Of a stretch of DNA of 64,000 nucleotides, positions 44,093-57,000 are shown in pieces (positions within the stretch are counted from its first letter, which is position 1; each line of letters begins with the position of its first letter). The notes below the pieces were generated by a model. The model saw only the letters and a program-made list of their open reading frames with translations, was not told where the DNA came from and made no database searches. The DNA lies in assembly GCA_936440205.1 (NCBI GenBank), contig OW387139.1:868001-932000 (forward strand). The letters run 5' to 3'. The translations under genes were made by a program, and so were the position numbers. Source of the stretch: Lepidonotus clava. Its lineage: Eukaryota; Annelida; Polychaeta; Phyllodocida; Polynoidae.

Positions 44093-45665
44093 GTTTTCAA
44101 AAACCCTGAGCCTTAGACCCTGAGACCCTGAGACCCTGAAAAAACAAGACGAATTCTCTTTATTTACCTCCGCCCGCATAACCGATTATATCAGTGACAG
44201 AGGCCTGGCAACATCGGCTTTCAGTATAGAGGTGGTTTGACATCTCATGAATAGAACTAGTCGCTGCAATGCTTCATCATAGGGGCTGTATAGGTGAGAG
44301 GGGAAAAGACTACAAAAATATGCCCTTTCTATATTTCCCGAAAACATACATCCTGGTTGTAACTTTGGGCGGGGCTCGGTTTCCATGATCAAGCCACACA
44401 TTTTTATCAATAATGGTGATGATTATTCAGATTAAATAACATATCATCAATCTCAAGAGCACGCGACTGACACCCGGGTCACACGCTGCTGACGCACGAC
44501 CGACACACGGCTGACCTGGTTATATATTATATATATATACAGATCGTCTCTACATTTGTGACAGTCTCTGGGATTTTGGAAATACTTATATTCAATGCTG
44601 CAGAACCTTTATTTAGCTAGGAAATTATAAAAGTCAATGGTGAAAAAAACTAGATTTTTTCATTTTGTTGCCATGGTAACATTATACATATAATGTATAT
44701 GGTTTTGTTGTTGGTTTAATGTTGCAACGATTTTCTGTATTAGTCTGCTTTTATTCATGATATTGCTGCAATATACTGCTGTGGGATCACAGTGCAACCA
44801 AAACAGAACGTTATTATACTATTCTGTTTTGGTTGGGCCTTAACATCGGCAAAATATATTGTGAGGATAATTTCCTGATTAGGTGAAGTCTTAACCGCAT
44901 CTCAAGAAAAACCGTTAAATTTAACAGACTAACCAAAAATGTGTGGTTAGAGAACAATACAGTTATGTTTGATTTGATTTGATTTATATGCTAAATTGGC
45001 TGGGTATTTATAATTGTATGTGCATTATTACATTATTTACTTACACACAAATATAAATGTCCTGTGAGGTTTATATCTTGTGGCATGTGTTCAGGATGTT
45101 ATTGTTGGTGTGCATGTGGCCCATTACACAATGACCTAACGTAACAATTTTTGTTGCGAAACCTCTGTGAAATGTTCGCTATTGGATCAAACTTAAGTCT
45201 GTGAAATGAAACACAAAGGGAAACTGTAGGTCTATATTCTGTGAAAATTACAGCTCATTTACAACTTTCTAATTTGCTTTTTTCTTTTTGTTGTATTTGG
45301 CAAATGGTCTAAAAGCAACCAAAGTGGACAATGAACGTGTTTCTTGTTTACCTTCCAATGGAAATGGAGGCAGATTAATGCCAACTCCATCCATGTGGAC
45401 CTAAATGAGGTGTTCTGCCATTTGTTAGAACATGGAGCAGGGCAGTTATCAGGTTATAGTTCATAGGTCTAGAATCATGATGCTCATCTTACGACATTCT
45501 TTAACAATTTAAAGTAAGAGCAACATCCTCTTGTCCTGATCTGTTGATCCAATAGTCAATTAATACATCACCGTTCTTCAAATTAGAAAATGATGTTTCT
45601 ACATAAGGGCTGACAATTCGGAAACAAGAGATAAAGTTTTTCTAAAACCTCTAATAGCCGTATTA

Positions 45666-45769
45666 CACTGTAAAAAGTAAATGCTGTAGATTTACAGCAA
45701 AATTTGCTGGCAACAAAGTTTCCAGCAAATTTTGCTGTAAATTTACAGTACATTTGTATTTTTCAGTAC
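45666..45769. mobile_element. Short CACTGTAAAA-family MITE
   Basis: CACTGTAAAAAGTAAATGC and the palindrome TTTGCTGGCAACAAAGTTTC match the ends of the 911-bp element at 6103-7013. Confidence 0.75.
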
Positions 45770-47220
45770 TCAAAATTAAAGGTTATTTATCACTGAATTT
45801 ACATAGAATTCCCTTAATAAATCTAATATACTATGCCTCTGGTGTATGTTCGCGTTGGGTGATATTGCCTAACACAAACGGTTCATGTTACAGAGAACAG
45901 AGAAGTAGGAGTGAGTGAGTGATGGAGGTTTTACAGGGTACCGACAGCCAGGGTCATTTTATGGCAAAAACAAGTTAGGACGTATTCTGACTTTTCAGAC
46001 ATGTTTTTTGACTTGGTTAGTGTTTGTATCTATGAGATGAGGGTGACAGGGCAGGCAAACAGCAGGGATTAACACCTGGAAATCAGTTTTGCTGTACCTC
46101 ATCTCTTAGTGAGTCCAGACACCAACCAGGAATCAAACCCAAAGAACCACTTGGTCAGTGCTGGGTTCTCCCTATCGTCACCTTTTACAATCAGCAGGGG
46201 TTACTGGGGGCTTACATTCTGCCCAGGAGCAGAAGCCCCACCCCAGTACCCCCATGGGGGAACACAGAGAAGGAGGTGCGGGGTAAACCGATTGAAAGGA
46301 GAAAGGGGGGTATTAACGTCAGTAGTGAGGGGATGAACGCCTTTGTAAAGTATAGCCAAGTTCCTACTTGTTTACCCCCAGGACATATTCACATGTCAGT
46401 TTTGGGGTGTGGTGCTGTAAAAGATAATCCACAGGAAGTTTGAATTCTCCCAATAGTATTTATTCTTTTGATTTACAACTGACATATAATTGTTCAAAGA
46501 TAGATTGGTATCGGTATACATGTAGAAAACAGTCATAAGGCACACTCTGTATAGCTGTATCAGGAAGACATGGTGTTCAGGGAAGATAGATTGACAGTTT
46601 ACAGCTGATTGTATGTTTTATATGATGCAAATCATTCATGAATAGAACAGTGACGATAACTCACTTTTGGTCTCCATATACTTCTATAGATATAAGCTTA
46701 GGTCCAGAAAAATCTTAGAGATATTGCTGGTCATTGAAAATCAGTGTTAACATACCATTATACAAATTATAGTTTTATCTCATAACATGTAATCATTTAC
46801 TACATGTTATGTGTAGCAATTCTTTTCTTCCCTGGCAAAGAAAGACCGATAAAGCTTGAAAGGGAATCCAGAGAGTGTTTAATTAAGATTGAATTTTCCT
46901 ACATTCCTATTGTATGCTTGTAGGTTCCCCCACCAATAGGAGCACTGACTAGTCATACCTAGTCTTTTGCATATTACTTATGTGTGTCCAGTTTGCATCC
47001 CCATATTTGTTTGTCAGCATATTATCTATATTTGTTTTGGTTCCTTAATTAAGGACATTAATCTCTAGATAACAGTACACGAATGATAAATGCATAATCA
47101 TATTCTGACATAAGAACTCTCTCTATTCCAATCATGTCAATTCCAAATCTACCTTATCATTGCAGTTTAGTTCTAGATTCAGTGGTCCCAAGAGTAGGTT
47201 CTGTAAAATTGCTACTGGCT

Positions 47221-50053
47221 TGGTCAGTGGTCAGTGTAAGTGGGTGTAGTGGTCAGTGTCAGTGGGTGTAGTGGTCAGTGTCAGTGGGTGTAGTGGTCAG
47301 TGTCAGTGGGTGTAGTGGTCAGTGTCAGTGAGTGTAGTGGTCAGTGTCAGTGGGTGTAGTGGTCAGTGTCAGTGGGTGTAGTGGTCAGTGTCAGTGGATG
47401 TAGTGGTCAGTGTCAGTGGGTGTAGTGGTCAGTGGGTGTAGTGGTCAGTGGGTGTAGTGGTCAGTGTCAGTGGGTGTAGTGGTCAGTGTCAGTGGGGGTA
47501 GTGGTCAGTGTCAGTGGGTGTAGTAGTCAGTGTCAGTGGGTGTAGTGGTCAGTGTCAGTGGGTGTAGTGGTCAGTGTCAGTGAGTGATGTGGTCAGTGGG
47601 TGTAGTGGTCAGTGTCAGTGGGTGTAGTGGTCAGTGTCAGTGAGTGATGTGGTCAGTGTCAGTGGGTATAGTGGTCAGTGGGTGTAGTGGTCAGTGTCAG
47701 TGCGTGTAATGGTCGGTGGGTGTAGTGGTCAGTGTCAGTGGGTGTAGTGGTCAGTGTCAGTGAGTGATGTGGTCAGTGTCAGTGGGTGAAGTGGTCAGTG
47801 TCAGTGGGTGTAGTGGTCAGTGTCAGTGGGTGTAGTGGTCAGTGTCAGTGAGTGATGTGGTCAGTGTCAGTGGGTATAGTGGTCAGTGGGTGTAGTGGTC
47901 AGTGTCAGTGGGTGTAGTGGTCAGTGGGTGTAGTGGTCAGTGTCAGTGGGTGTAGTGGTCAGTGTCAGTGGGTGTAGTGGTCAGTGTCAGTGGGTGTAGT
48001 GGTCAGTGTCAGTGGGTGTAGTGGTCAGTGTCAGTGAGTGATGTGGTCAGTGTCAGTGGGTGTAGTGGTCAGTGGGTGTAGTGGTCATTGCAGTGGGTGT
48101 AGTGGTCAGTGTGTGAAGTAGTCAGTGTCAGTGGGTGTAGTGGTCGGTGTCAGTGGGTGTAGTGGGCAGTGGGTGTAGTGGTCAGTGGGTGTAGTGGTCA
48201 GTGGGTGTAGTGGTCAGTGTCAGTGGGTGTAGTGGTCAGTGTCAGTGGGTGTAGTGGTCAGTGTCAGTCGGTGTAGTGGTCAGTGGGTGTAGTGGTCAGT
48301 GTCAGTCGGTGTAGTGGTCAGAGTCAGTGGGTGTAATGGTCAGCGGGTGTAGTGGTCAGTGTCAGTGGGTGTAGTGGTCAGTGTCAGTGGGTGTAGTGGT
48401 CAGTGTCAGTGGGTGTAGTGGTCAGTGGGTGTAGGGGTCAGTATCAGTGGGTGTAGTGGTCAGTGTCAGTTGGTGTAATGGTCAGAGTCAGTGGGTGTAG
48501 TGGTCAGTGTCAGTGGGTGTAATGGTCAGTGGGTGTAGTGGTCAGTGTCAGTGGGTGTAGTGGTCAGTGTCAGTGGGTGTAGTGGTCAGTGGGTGTAGGG
48601 GTCAGAGTCAGTGGGTGTAGTGGTCAGTGTCAGTGGGTGTAATGGTCAGTGGGTGTAGTGGTCAGTGTCAGTGGGTGTAGTGGTCAGTGTCAGTGGGTGT
48701 AGTGGTCAGTGTCAGTGGGTGTAGTGGTCAGTGTCAGTGGGTGTAGTGGTCAGTGGGTGTAGTGGTCAGTGTCAGTCGGTGTAGTGGTCAGCGTCAGTGG
48801 GTGTTATAGTCAGTGTCAGTAGGTGTAGTGGTCAGTGTCAGTGGGCGTAGTGGTCAGTGTCAGTGGGTGTAGTGGTCAGTGTCAGTGTGTGTAGTGGTCA
48901 GTGGGTGTAGTGGTCACCCAGGCAAGCAGCGACGTAAGAAGAACGTTCTGGGACTGTACTTTTTTAGTTAATCTGAAACCTATCCAATTGTCACGTAACA
49001 ACAACGTTATTTTAGGTAAAGTTACAACTTATCAAAAAAGAACGTTATAATAATGTTATATTTTGGTCAAGTGGTGACCTAACTAATAAAGAATGTGATT
49101 ATAATGTTATTATGACATGAAAGAACGTTACAAGAACGTCACAATAACGTTATAGTGCGACGTCGCAATGTTAGGTTCTAAAGACGTCTTTGGGTGCCAT
49201 CAAAATAACGTAACAAGAACCAAAGTAAGACTCACCAGAACGTTATAATAACGTTATTATAACGTCATATTCTTGCTTGGGCAGTGTCATTGGGTTTAGA
49301 GGTCAGTGTCAATGGGTGTAGTGGTCAATGTCAGGGGATGTAGTGGTCAGTGTCAGTGGGTGTAGTGGTCAGTGTCAGTGGGTGTAGTGGTCAGTGTCAG
49401 TGGGTGTAGTGGTCAGTGTCAGTGGGTGTAGTGGTCAGTGTCAGTGGGTGTAGTGGTCAGTGTCAGTGGGTGTAGTGGTCAGTGTCAGTGGGTGTAGTGG
49501 TCAGTATCAGTGTGTGTAGTGGTCAGTGGCAGTGAGTGTAGTGGTCAGTGTCAGTGGGTTTAGAGGTCAGTGTCAGTGTGTGTAGTGGTCAGTGTCAGTG
49601 GGTGTAGTGGTCAGTGTCAGTGGATGTAGTGGTCAGTGTCAGTGGGTGTAGTGGTCAGTGTCAGTGGGTGTAGTGGTCAGTATCAGTGTGTGTAGTGGTC
49701 AGTGTCAGTGAGTGATGTGGTCAGTGGGTGTAGTGGTCAGTGTCAGTGGGTGTAGTGGTCAGTATCAGTGTGTGTAGTGGTCAGTGTCAGTGGGTTTAGT
49801 GGTCAGTGTCAGTGAGTTTACAGGTCAGCGTCAGTGGGTGTAGTGGTCAGTGTCAGTGGGTGTAGTGGTCAGTGTCAGGGGATGTAGTGGTCAGTGTCAG
49901 TGGGTTTACAGGTCAGTGTCAGTGTGTGTATTGGTCAGTGTCAGTGTGTGTATTGGTCAGTGTCAGTGGGTGTAGTGGTCAGTGTCAGCGGGTGTAGTGG
50001 TCAGTGTCTGTGGGTGTAGTCGTCAGTGTCAGTTGGTGAAGCAGCCAGTGTCA
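47221..50053. repeat. 2.8-kb minisatellite (GGTCAGTGTCAGTGGGTGTA)
   Basis: 22-bp units mixed with a 16-bp short form lacking GTCAGT, well over 100 copies, split by an insertion at 48917-49281. Variants such as GAGTGATGT and GGGTTTAGA recur, showing higher-order copying. Confidence 0.95.
48917..49281. mobile_element. TIR element inserted in the minisatellite
   Basis: Ends CCCAGGCAAGCA and, inverted, CCCAAGCAAGAA. The inside is rich in AACGTTATAATAACGTT motifs. The array reads ..GGTCA before it and CAGTGTC.. after it, so the CA is duplicated, an apparent 2-bp target site. Confidence 0.85.
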
Positions 50054-51021
50054 GGTTATCGAGCCCACTAATCATGAAGGGTCTGGCCGTTTAACTGTTC
50101 ATAAAACCAGGCAGGACAGGTCTATCTGTACATTTGCTCAATAAGGATGCAACTTATTAACCTGTCATTATATGTTGCTGATCATGACAGCACATGACTG
50201 CCAATGGCATACTTCAGACACACGAGTGACACGGGTGACCCAGTAATGACGCATGGAAGTATTATGTTTACCTCCCACATTTTCTTTTCCCTGGATGCTA
50301 GGGATGATCTGTCTTATTGTCCTCTTCAACTATGATTTGTTACAAGTTATCTCAATTGTCAATCTTATGTAATTACTAATTACATATAATATGAGCTTAT
50401 TAGAGTTTCTTGTTACCGAAAGTAAGCAAAGGTGATTTATTGAGATAAATGCAATGAGAAACAAGCTATCATTACGTTGCTGTTTTACTTCTCTAAACAT
50501 GCTCATCTGTGATATTAATAGCCCCTTCCAAGCCATATAATGAAGGTGATATTGCACAGAAGTTATATTCACACATATCTAGAAATGAAGTATGAGGGAA
50601 AAACTTCATCTACTAAATAATATTAAAATCTAGGAGATAATACATGTCAATGGAAATGAAACTCAGAACCAAATGCTTATTCTTTAACATTGATACCTTG
50701 CAGCCTTTTATATCAATGGGTTTCAAAATATAATCTGATTACATTTATTGAAGTTGAAATATATCATTGTATCGTGTATATTTAGAGATAGTATCATAAA
50801 TCTCAACAAAGCAGTTCATGCCTGTCAACATAATTCATGAATACACTAGGTTCCCAAATGATGACACTCTATAGACCAAAGAGACACCAATATCAACCAG
50901 TTTTCATGCAGTCTGCTACTGAATTATTGGAAAATAATTTAGACAATTTTATTTAATGATCAATACACACGAACTGCATTGTGTTCATCAAGTTATTTTT
51001 AAACATTCATCACTATTTCAG

Positions 51022-51074
51022 GGACACCTCAAGTATTTCACTCACTGGACCTTGTGAAAAGCAACAATGGAAAG
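51022..51074 (+). CDS. Gene B exon 1: 5'UTR end and start codon
   Basis: An acceptor-like tatttcag precedes 51022, so a noncoding exon may lie upstream. The ATG at 51067 is in AACAATGG. The exon exits in phase 2 (ATG GAA AG|gtaatt), and only this frame continues open into exon 2 as a signal peptide. Confidence 0.75.
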
Positions 51075-54000
51075 GTAATTTTTGTTCATCTTAATTATAC
51101 ATCAGTTTCACTTAAATCATAGATATCTAAATCTGATGAGTACACTTTATGAGTACCTCAAGAGAATGAGGTATACATATGTAAATCACTTTGAAGAAAA
51201 ATGTTGTGACAAATAGACCCCATAAGCCCCAATCTCTCAAACACTTTCTTTTTGTTGCTGTCCCATAACTGGATTTGGTAAATGCTAGTCCTGAGACTGA
51301 TATTACTATAGGGGTACTTAAGCTGATACTGATATTAGTACAGGGGTACTTCAGCTGAAACCCATATTACTATATGGTTATTTTAGTTGACATCGTCAAT
51401 AGTGGCGCTTTCAATGAGAATATGTGCAAACCGCTACAACGTGTCGTCTCTTTTGTTGCTATGTGACATCACCACCTATTTTTTTTCTGGATGAAGTAAC
51501 AAAAAAACGCAAAATAGACATCGCGTTGCAAAGGTGTGCATGGACTCTCATAGGGGGTGCCAGTGTCGCGATGTTCAGGGCAAAAGATCATGAATCGTGT
51601 CTCGTATCTTGTAGGCTCATTGGGGGTACTTCAGCTGAAACTTTATTATATTATATTATATTATTATAGAGGTACTTGATGAGTTGTCTCTTGTGGCAAT
51701 GCAGGCATAGAATTTAGGAAGGTGGGGGCTAGTTTGCAACCTTCACATGTAGCCCCTGAACAATGTTACCTGTTCACCAAAAGTCAACAGCGGTTGCTGC
51801 TATTCATCGATGTGGTGGCATTTGGCACATGTTGATCTAGAAATTTTAATGACCTTTGCAAATCTATTTGCCTGTTGATGTCAAAGCTAAAATGTACAAT
51901 AATGCAAAGACTGCAAATTGGGAAAGCAAGCTCACATCGTTAACTGTGGGTTACTACCTGGGTTATGTGTACATAGAGGGGTAATCACATGAGTTCAAAG
52001 AAGATGTTAGTCAATCTATGTAAGTAGAATTCTCTGATGTATTTGACATGTCATTTTGGATGGAAATATGCCCAAGGCTAACAAACAAGATATACTTAGG
52101 TGGTTTACAGTACAGAAAGAACTTCTATTCACAGATGGAATATTAGGAAAGAAGGTATATATGATGGTCTATCTTCATTTTCATGTTCATATCAATTTGA
52201 TTTTCCCAACAGGTTACGACTGCTAATCCTCCAACTTTTTATCCTATTTGGGAATCATAAAGGTTTGTAACATTAGCTTTCATTAGCATTTAGATATATC
52301 TTTCTTATTTTAATCAGGGCTAATGGTGATATATGAAACTCTGAAGACAGGATAATGGTAAATAATAACAATGGTTTAATCCTCTCTGGGTTTAAAGATT
52401 CCCTTTGACATTATTATAAACATTGTTTTAACCTAGACTAAACTAACATTTCTTTAATTATGTGGGTGACACTTATTATTATCATATATATTATTTCATT
52501 ATGATAGCGTCAACCTTCATGACAAGTGGATTGACAACTGGAACAACAACTCGAACTGTGGGGTCGACCATTGGATCAATGGTTGCTACAACAGAACCGA
52601 GTGTGACTTCAGAGCCTACAACAGAACCACCGTGGTCCACAACTGAACCAGCTGACTCTTCAACAACAGTGTCACCCACAACCACACTAACTACAATACC
52701 AGACTCTACATCGGCAAACTTGTGGATGATGGGATCCACATCCGAGTCAACTGTAACAACTGAATCTTCAACTCTAACAACCACATCTACAACTGAAACG
52801 ACTGAGCCTACAAGTGGAGCTACTGATTCAATGACTGGAACTACTGAATCAACAGCTTGGACTACTCAATCTACTCCGTCTCAATCTACAATCAGTCCGA
52901 TTGAAACTACAACTGGAATAACCCAATCCACTTCTAGAACTACTGAATCAACAACTGGAACAATTCAATCTACAACTGAAATTACAGAATTAACAAGTAG
53001 ACCAACTTCAACTACAACTGGACCTACTTCATTTACTAATGGAATAACTGGAATAACAACCACAGGGCTTACAACTATCATGACCACAGACCATCTCTCT
53101 ACAATAATCACAGAGCCTCCAGCTACATCAACTGTAGAGCTTCCTACTGCAACAACTACAGAACTAGCCACTACAACAACTACAGAGTTTACCACTACAA
53201 CGACTACCCACCCTGCGACTACAACAACTACAGACTCTGCCACAACAACAACAACTAATGACCCTGTCACTACAACAACTACCTACCCTGTCACTACAAC
53301 AACTACAGTGCCTGCCACTACAACAACAACTACCGACCCTGTGATTACAACAACTACTGACCCTGCCACTACAACAACTACAGACACTGCAACTACAACA
53401 ACTACAGACTCTGCCATGACAACAACTACAGACCCTACCAGTACAACAACCACAGACCCAGCCACTACAACAACTACAGACTCTACCACTACAACAACTA
53501 CAGACCCTGCCACGACAACAACTACAGACCCTGCCACTACAACAACAACTACAGACCCGGCCAGTACAACAACTACAGAACCTGCCACTACAACAATAAC
53601 AGAAGCTGCCACAACAACAACTACAGACTCTGCCACAACAACAACTACAGACTCTGCCACAACAACAACTACGGACCCTGCCACTACAACAACTACAGAC
53701 TCTGCCACGACAACAACAACTACAGACCCTGCAACTACAACAACTACAGACTCTGCCACTACAACAACTACAGACTCTGCCACGACAACAACTACAGACC
53801 CTGCCAGTACAACAACCACAGACCCAGCCACTACAACAACTACAGACTCTACCACTACAACAGCTACAGACCCTGCCACAACAACAACTACAGACCCTGC
53901 CACTACAACAACAACTACAGACCCTGCCACTACAACAACTACAGAACCTGCCACTACAACAATAACAGAAGCTGCCACAACAACAACTACAGACTCTGCC

Positions 54001-57000
54001 ACAACAACAACTACAGACTCTGCCACGACAACAACTACAGACTCTGCAACGACAACAACTACAGACCCTGCCACTACAACAACAACTACAGACCCTGCAA
54101 CTACAACAACTACAGACTCTGCCACTACAACAACTACAGACTCTGCCACGACAACAACTACAGACCCTGCCACTACAACACCAACTACAGACCCTGCAAC
54201 TACAACAACTACAGAACCTGCCACTACAACAATAACAGAACCTGCCACTACAACAACTACAGACCCTGCCACTACAACAACTACAGACTCTGCCACTACA
54301 ACAACTACAGACTATGCCACTACAACAACTACAGACTCTGCCACTACAACAACTACAGAACCTGCCACTACAACAATAACAGAACCTGCCACTACAACAA
54401 CTACAGATCCAGCCACTACAACAACTACAGACTCTGCCACTACAACAACTACAGAACCTGCCACTACAACAATAACAGAACCTGCCACTACAACAACTAC
54501 ACAGCCTGCTACTACAACAACAACTACAGACCCTGCCACTACAACAACTATAGAGCCTGCGACTACAACAACTACAAACGCTGGCACTACTACAACTACA
54601 GACCCTGCCACTACAACAACTACAGACACTGTCACTACAACAACTACAAACCCTGCCACTACAACATCTACCAAGTCAGCAACTACAACAACTACCGAGC
54701 CAGCAACTACAACAACTACAGAGCCTAGCAGTACAAAAACCACACAGCCTGCCACTACAACAACAACTACAGACTCTGCCACTACAACAACTACAGACTC
54801 TGCCAGTACAACAACTACAGACCCTGCTACTACAACAACTACAGACCCTGCCACTACAACAACTACAGACCCTGTCACTACAACAACTACAGACTCTGTC
54901 ACTACAACAACTACAAACCCTGTCACTACAATAACTACAGACCCTGTCACTACAACAATTACAGACTCTACCACTACAACAACTACACAGCCTATCATTA
55001 CAACAACTGCAGATCCTGCCACTACACCAACTACAGACTCTGCCACTACAACAACTACAGATCCTGCCACTACAACAACTACAGACTCTGTCACTACAAC
55101 AACTACATACTCTACCACTACAACAACTACACAGCCTATCACTACCTCAACTACAGACCCTGTCACTACAACAACTACAGAACCTGCCAGTACAACAACT
55201 ACAGACTCTACCAATACCTCAACTACAGACCCTGCCACTACAACAAATACAGACCCCGTCACTACAACAACTACAGACACTGCCACTACAACAAGTACAG
55301 ACTCTGCCACTACAACGATGAAACAGCCTGCCACTACAACAACTACAGACTCTGCCACTACAACAACTACAGATCCTGCCACTACAACAACTACAGAGCC
55401 TGCCACTATAACAAATACAGAACTTGCAAGTACAACAACTACTGAGCCAGCAACTACAACAACTACAGGGCCTAGCAGTACAATAACCACACAGCCTGTC
55501 ACTACAAGTACACATCCTGTCCCTGCAACAACTACAGACCCTATCACTACAACAACTACAGACTCTGCCACCACAACAACTACAGACTCTGCCACTACAA
55601 CAACTACAAACGCTGGCACTACAACAACTACAGACCCTGCCACTACAACAACTACAGACACTGTCACTAAAACAACTACAGACCCTGCCACTACAACATC
55701 TACCAAGCCAGCAACTACAACAACTACCGAGCCAGCAACTACAACAACCAGAGAGCCTAGCAGTACAATAACCACACAGCCTGCCACTACAACAACAACT
55801 ACAGACTCTGCCACTACAACAACTACAGATCCTGCCACTACAAGAACTACAGACTCTGCCAGTACAACAACTACAGACCCTGCTACTACAACAACTACAG
55901 ACCCTGCCACCACAACAACTACAGATCCTGCCACTGCAACAACAACTACAGAGCCTGTCACTACAACAACTACAGAGCCTGTCACTACAACAACTACAGA
56001 TCCTGCCACTACAATAACTACAGAGCCAATCACTACAACAACTACAGACCCTGCCACTACAACAACTACAGATCCTGCCACTGCAACAACAACTACAGAC
56101 ACTGCCACTACAACAACTACAGAGCCTTCAACTACAACAACACATCCTGCCACTACAGCAACTACAGACTCTGCCACTACATCAAATACAGAGCCTGCCA
56201 CCACAACAACTACATACTCTGCCATTACCACAGCTACAGAGCCTGCCTCTACAACAGCTACAGACCCTGCCACTACAACAACTACAGAACCTGCCACTAC
56301 AACAACTACAGACTCTGCCACTACAGCAACTACAGACACTGACACTACAACAACAACAGAGCCTGCCACTACAACAATTACAGACTCTGCCACTACAACA
56401 ACTGCAAAGCCTGCCACTAGATCAAATATCAATCCATTGTGGGCTGAATCTGCACCTACAATAATCACAGGGACCGCAGAGCCAATCAGTTCAACAAGCT
56501 TGGAGCCTACCACTACAACAGACACAGAGCTAGATACTGCAACCATATCAACAGAAGAGTCTGGAATAACAACAACCCAAGCAACAAGGGCCGTAATGAC
56601 CCCTCCAACGACTGCCGCAGATGTTATAAACAAAATATTTGATATTTCAACCACAACAACAACAGACTATGTGACCACAAAACCAATGGAGCCCTCTCAT
56701 TCTTCATCGCCTGACTTTCAGTTGACCCCCGACTTCTTGGTAGATACGTCACAGGCATATGCCACCTCTGTTGTTATGTTAATGCCCTGGAGGAATGACT
56801 TTGCTCAGAGGGACTGTGACACGGGAGGTTCCTTCTCAATTATGTGTGAGCACGTGAGTTGACCTATTTAAACAGCTTAATTCCTTTTCTAGGAGATTAT
56901 AAAAATCTTCAGACAATAAGCCCATCCCATTTACATTAACTTTTAAGTTTACCGTGATATATTTTCGAAATTGTCTCCGGGCTTTTCCATGAGGACAGTT

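Larger units (their letters stand above)
36562..51021. other. Space between genes A and B
   Basis: No protein-coding gene supported. Holds miniature transposons, LINE fragments (38.7-40.5 kb), a 181-bp tandem repeat, a G-rich tract and a 2.8-kb minisatellite, listed separately. The stretches 37130-38690, 40500-42180, 44100-45660 and 45770-47220 show nothing I can name. A noncoding first exon of gene B could lie near the right end. Confidence 0.6.

Noticed and set aside
53150-56400. Resemblance of Thr-rich repeats to antifreeze proteins or free secreted mucins
   Set aside because: The frame continues by clean splicing into IPT domains and a TM helix, so it is a stalk in a membrane protein.
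53283-56654. Minus-strand frames reading VVVVVAGS
   Set aside because: Reverse strand of the gene B 24-nt repeat, open only because the unit lacks stops.
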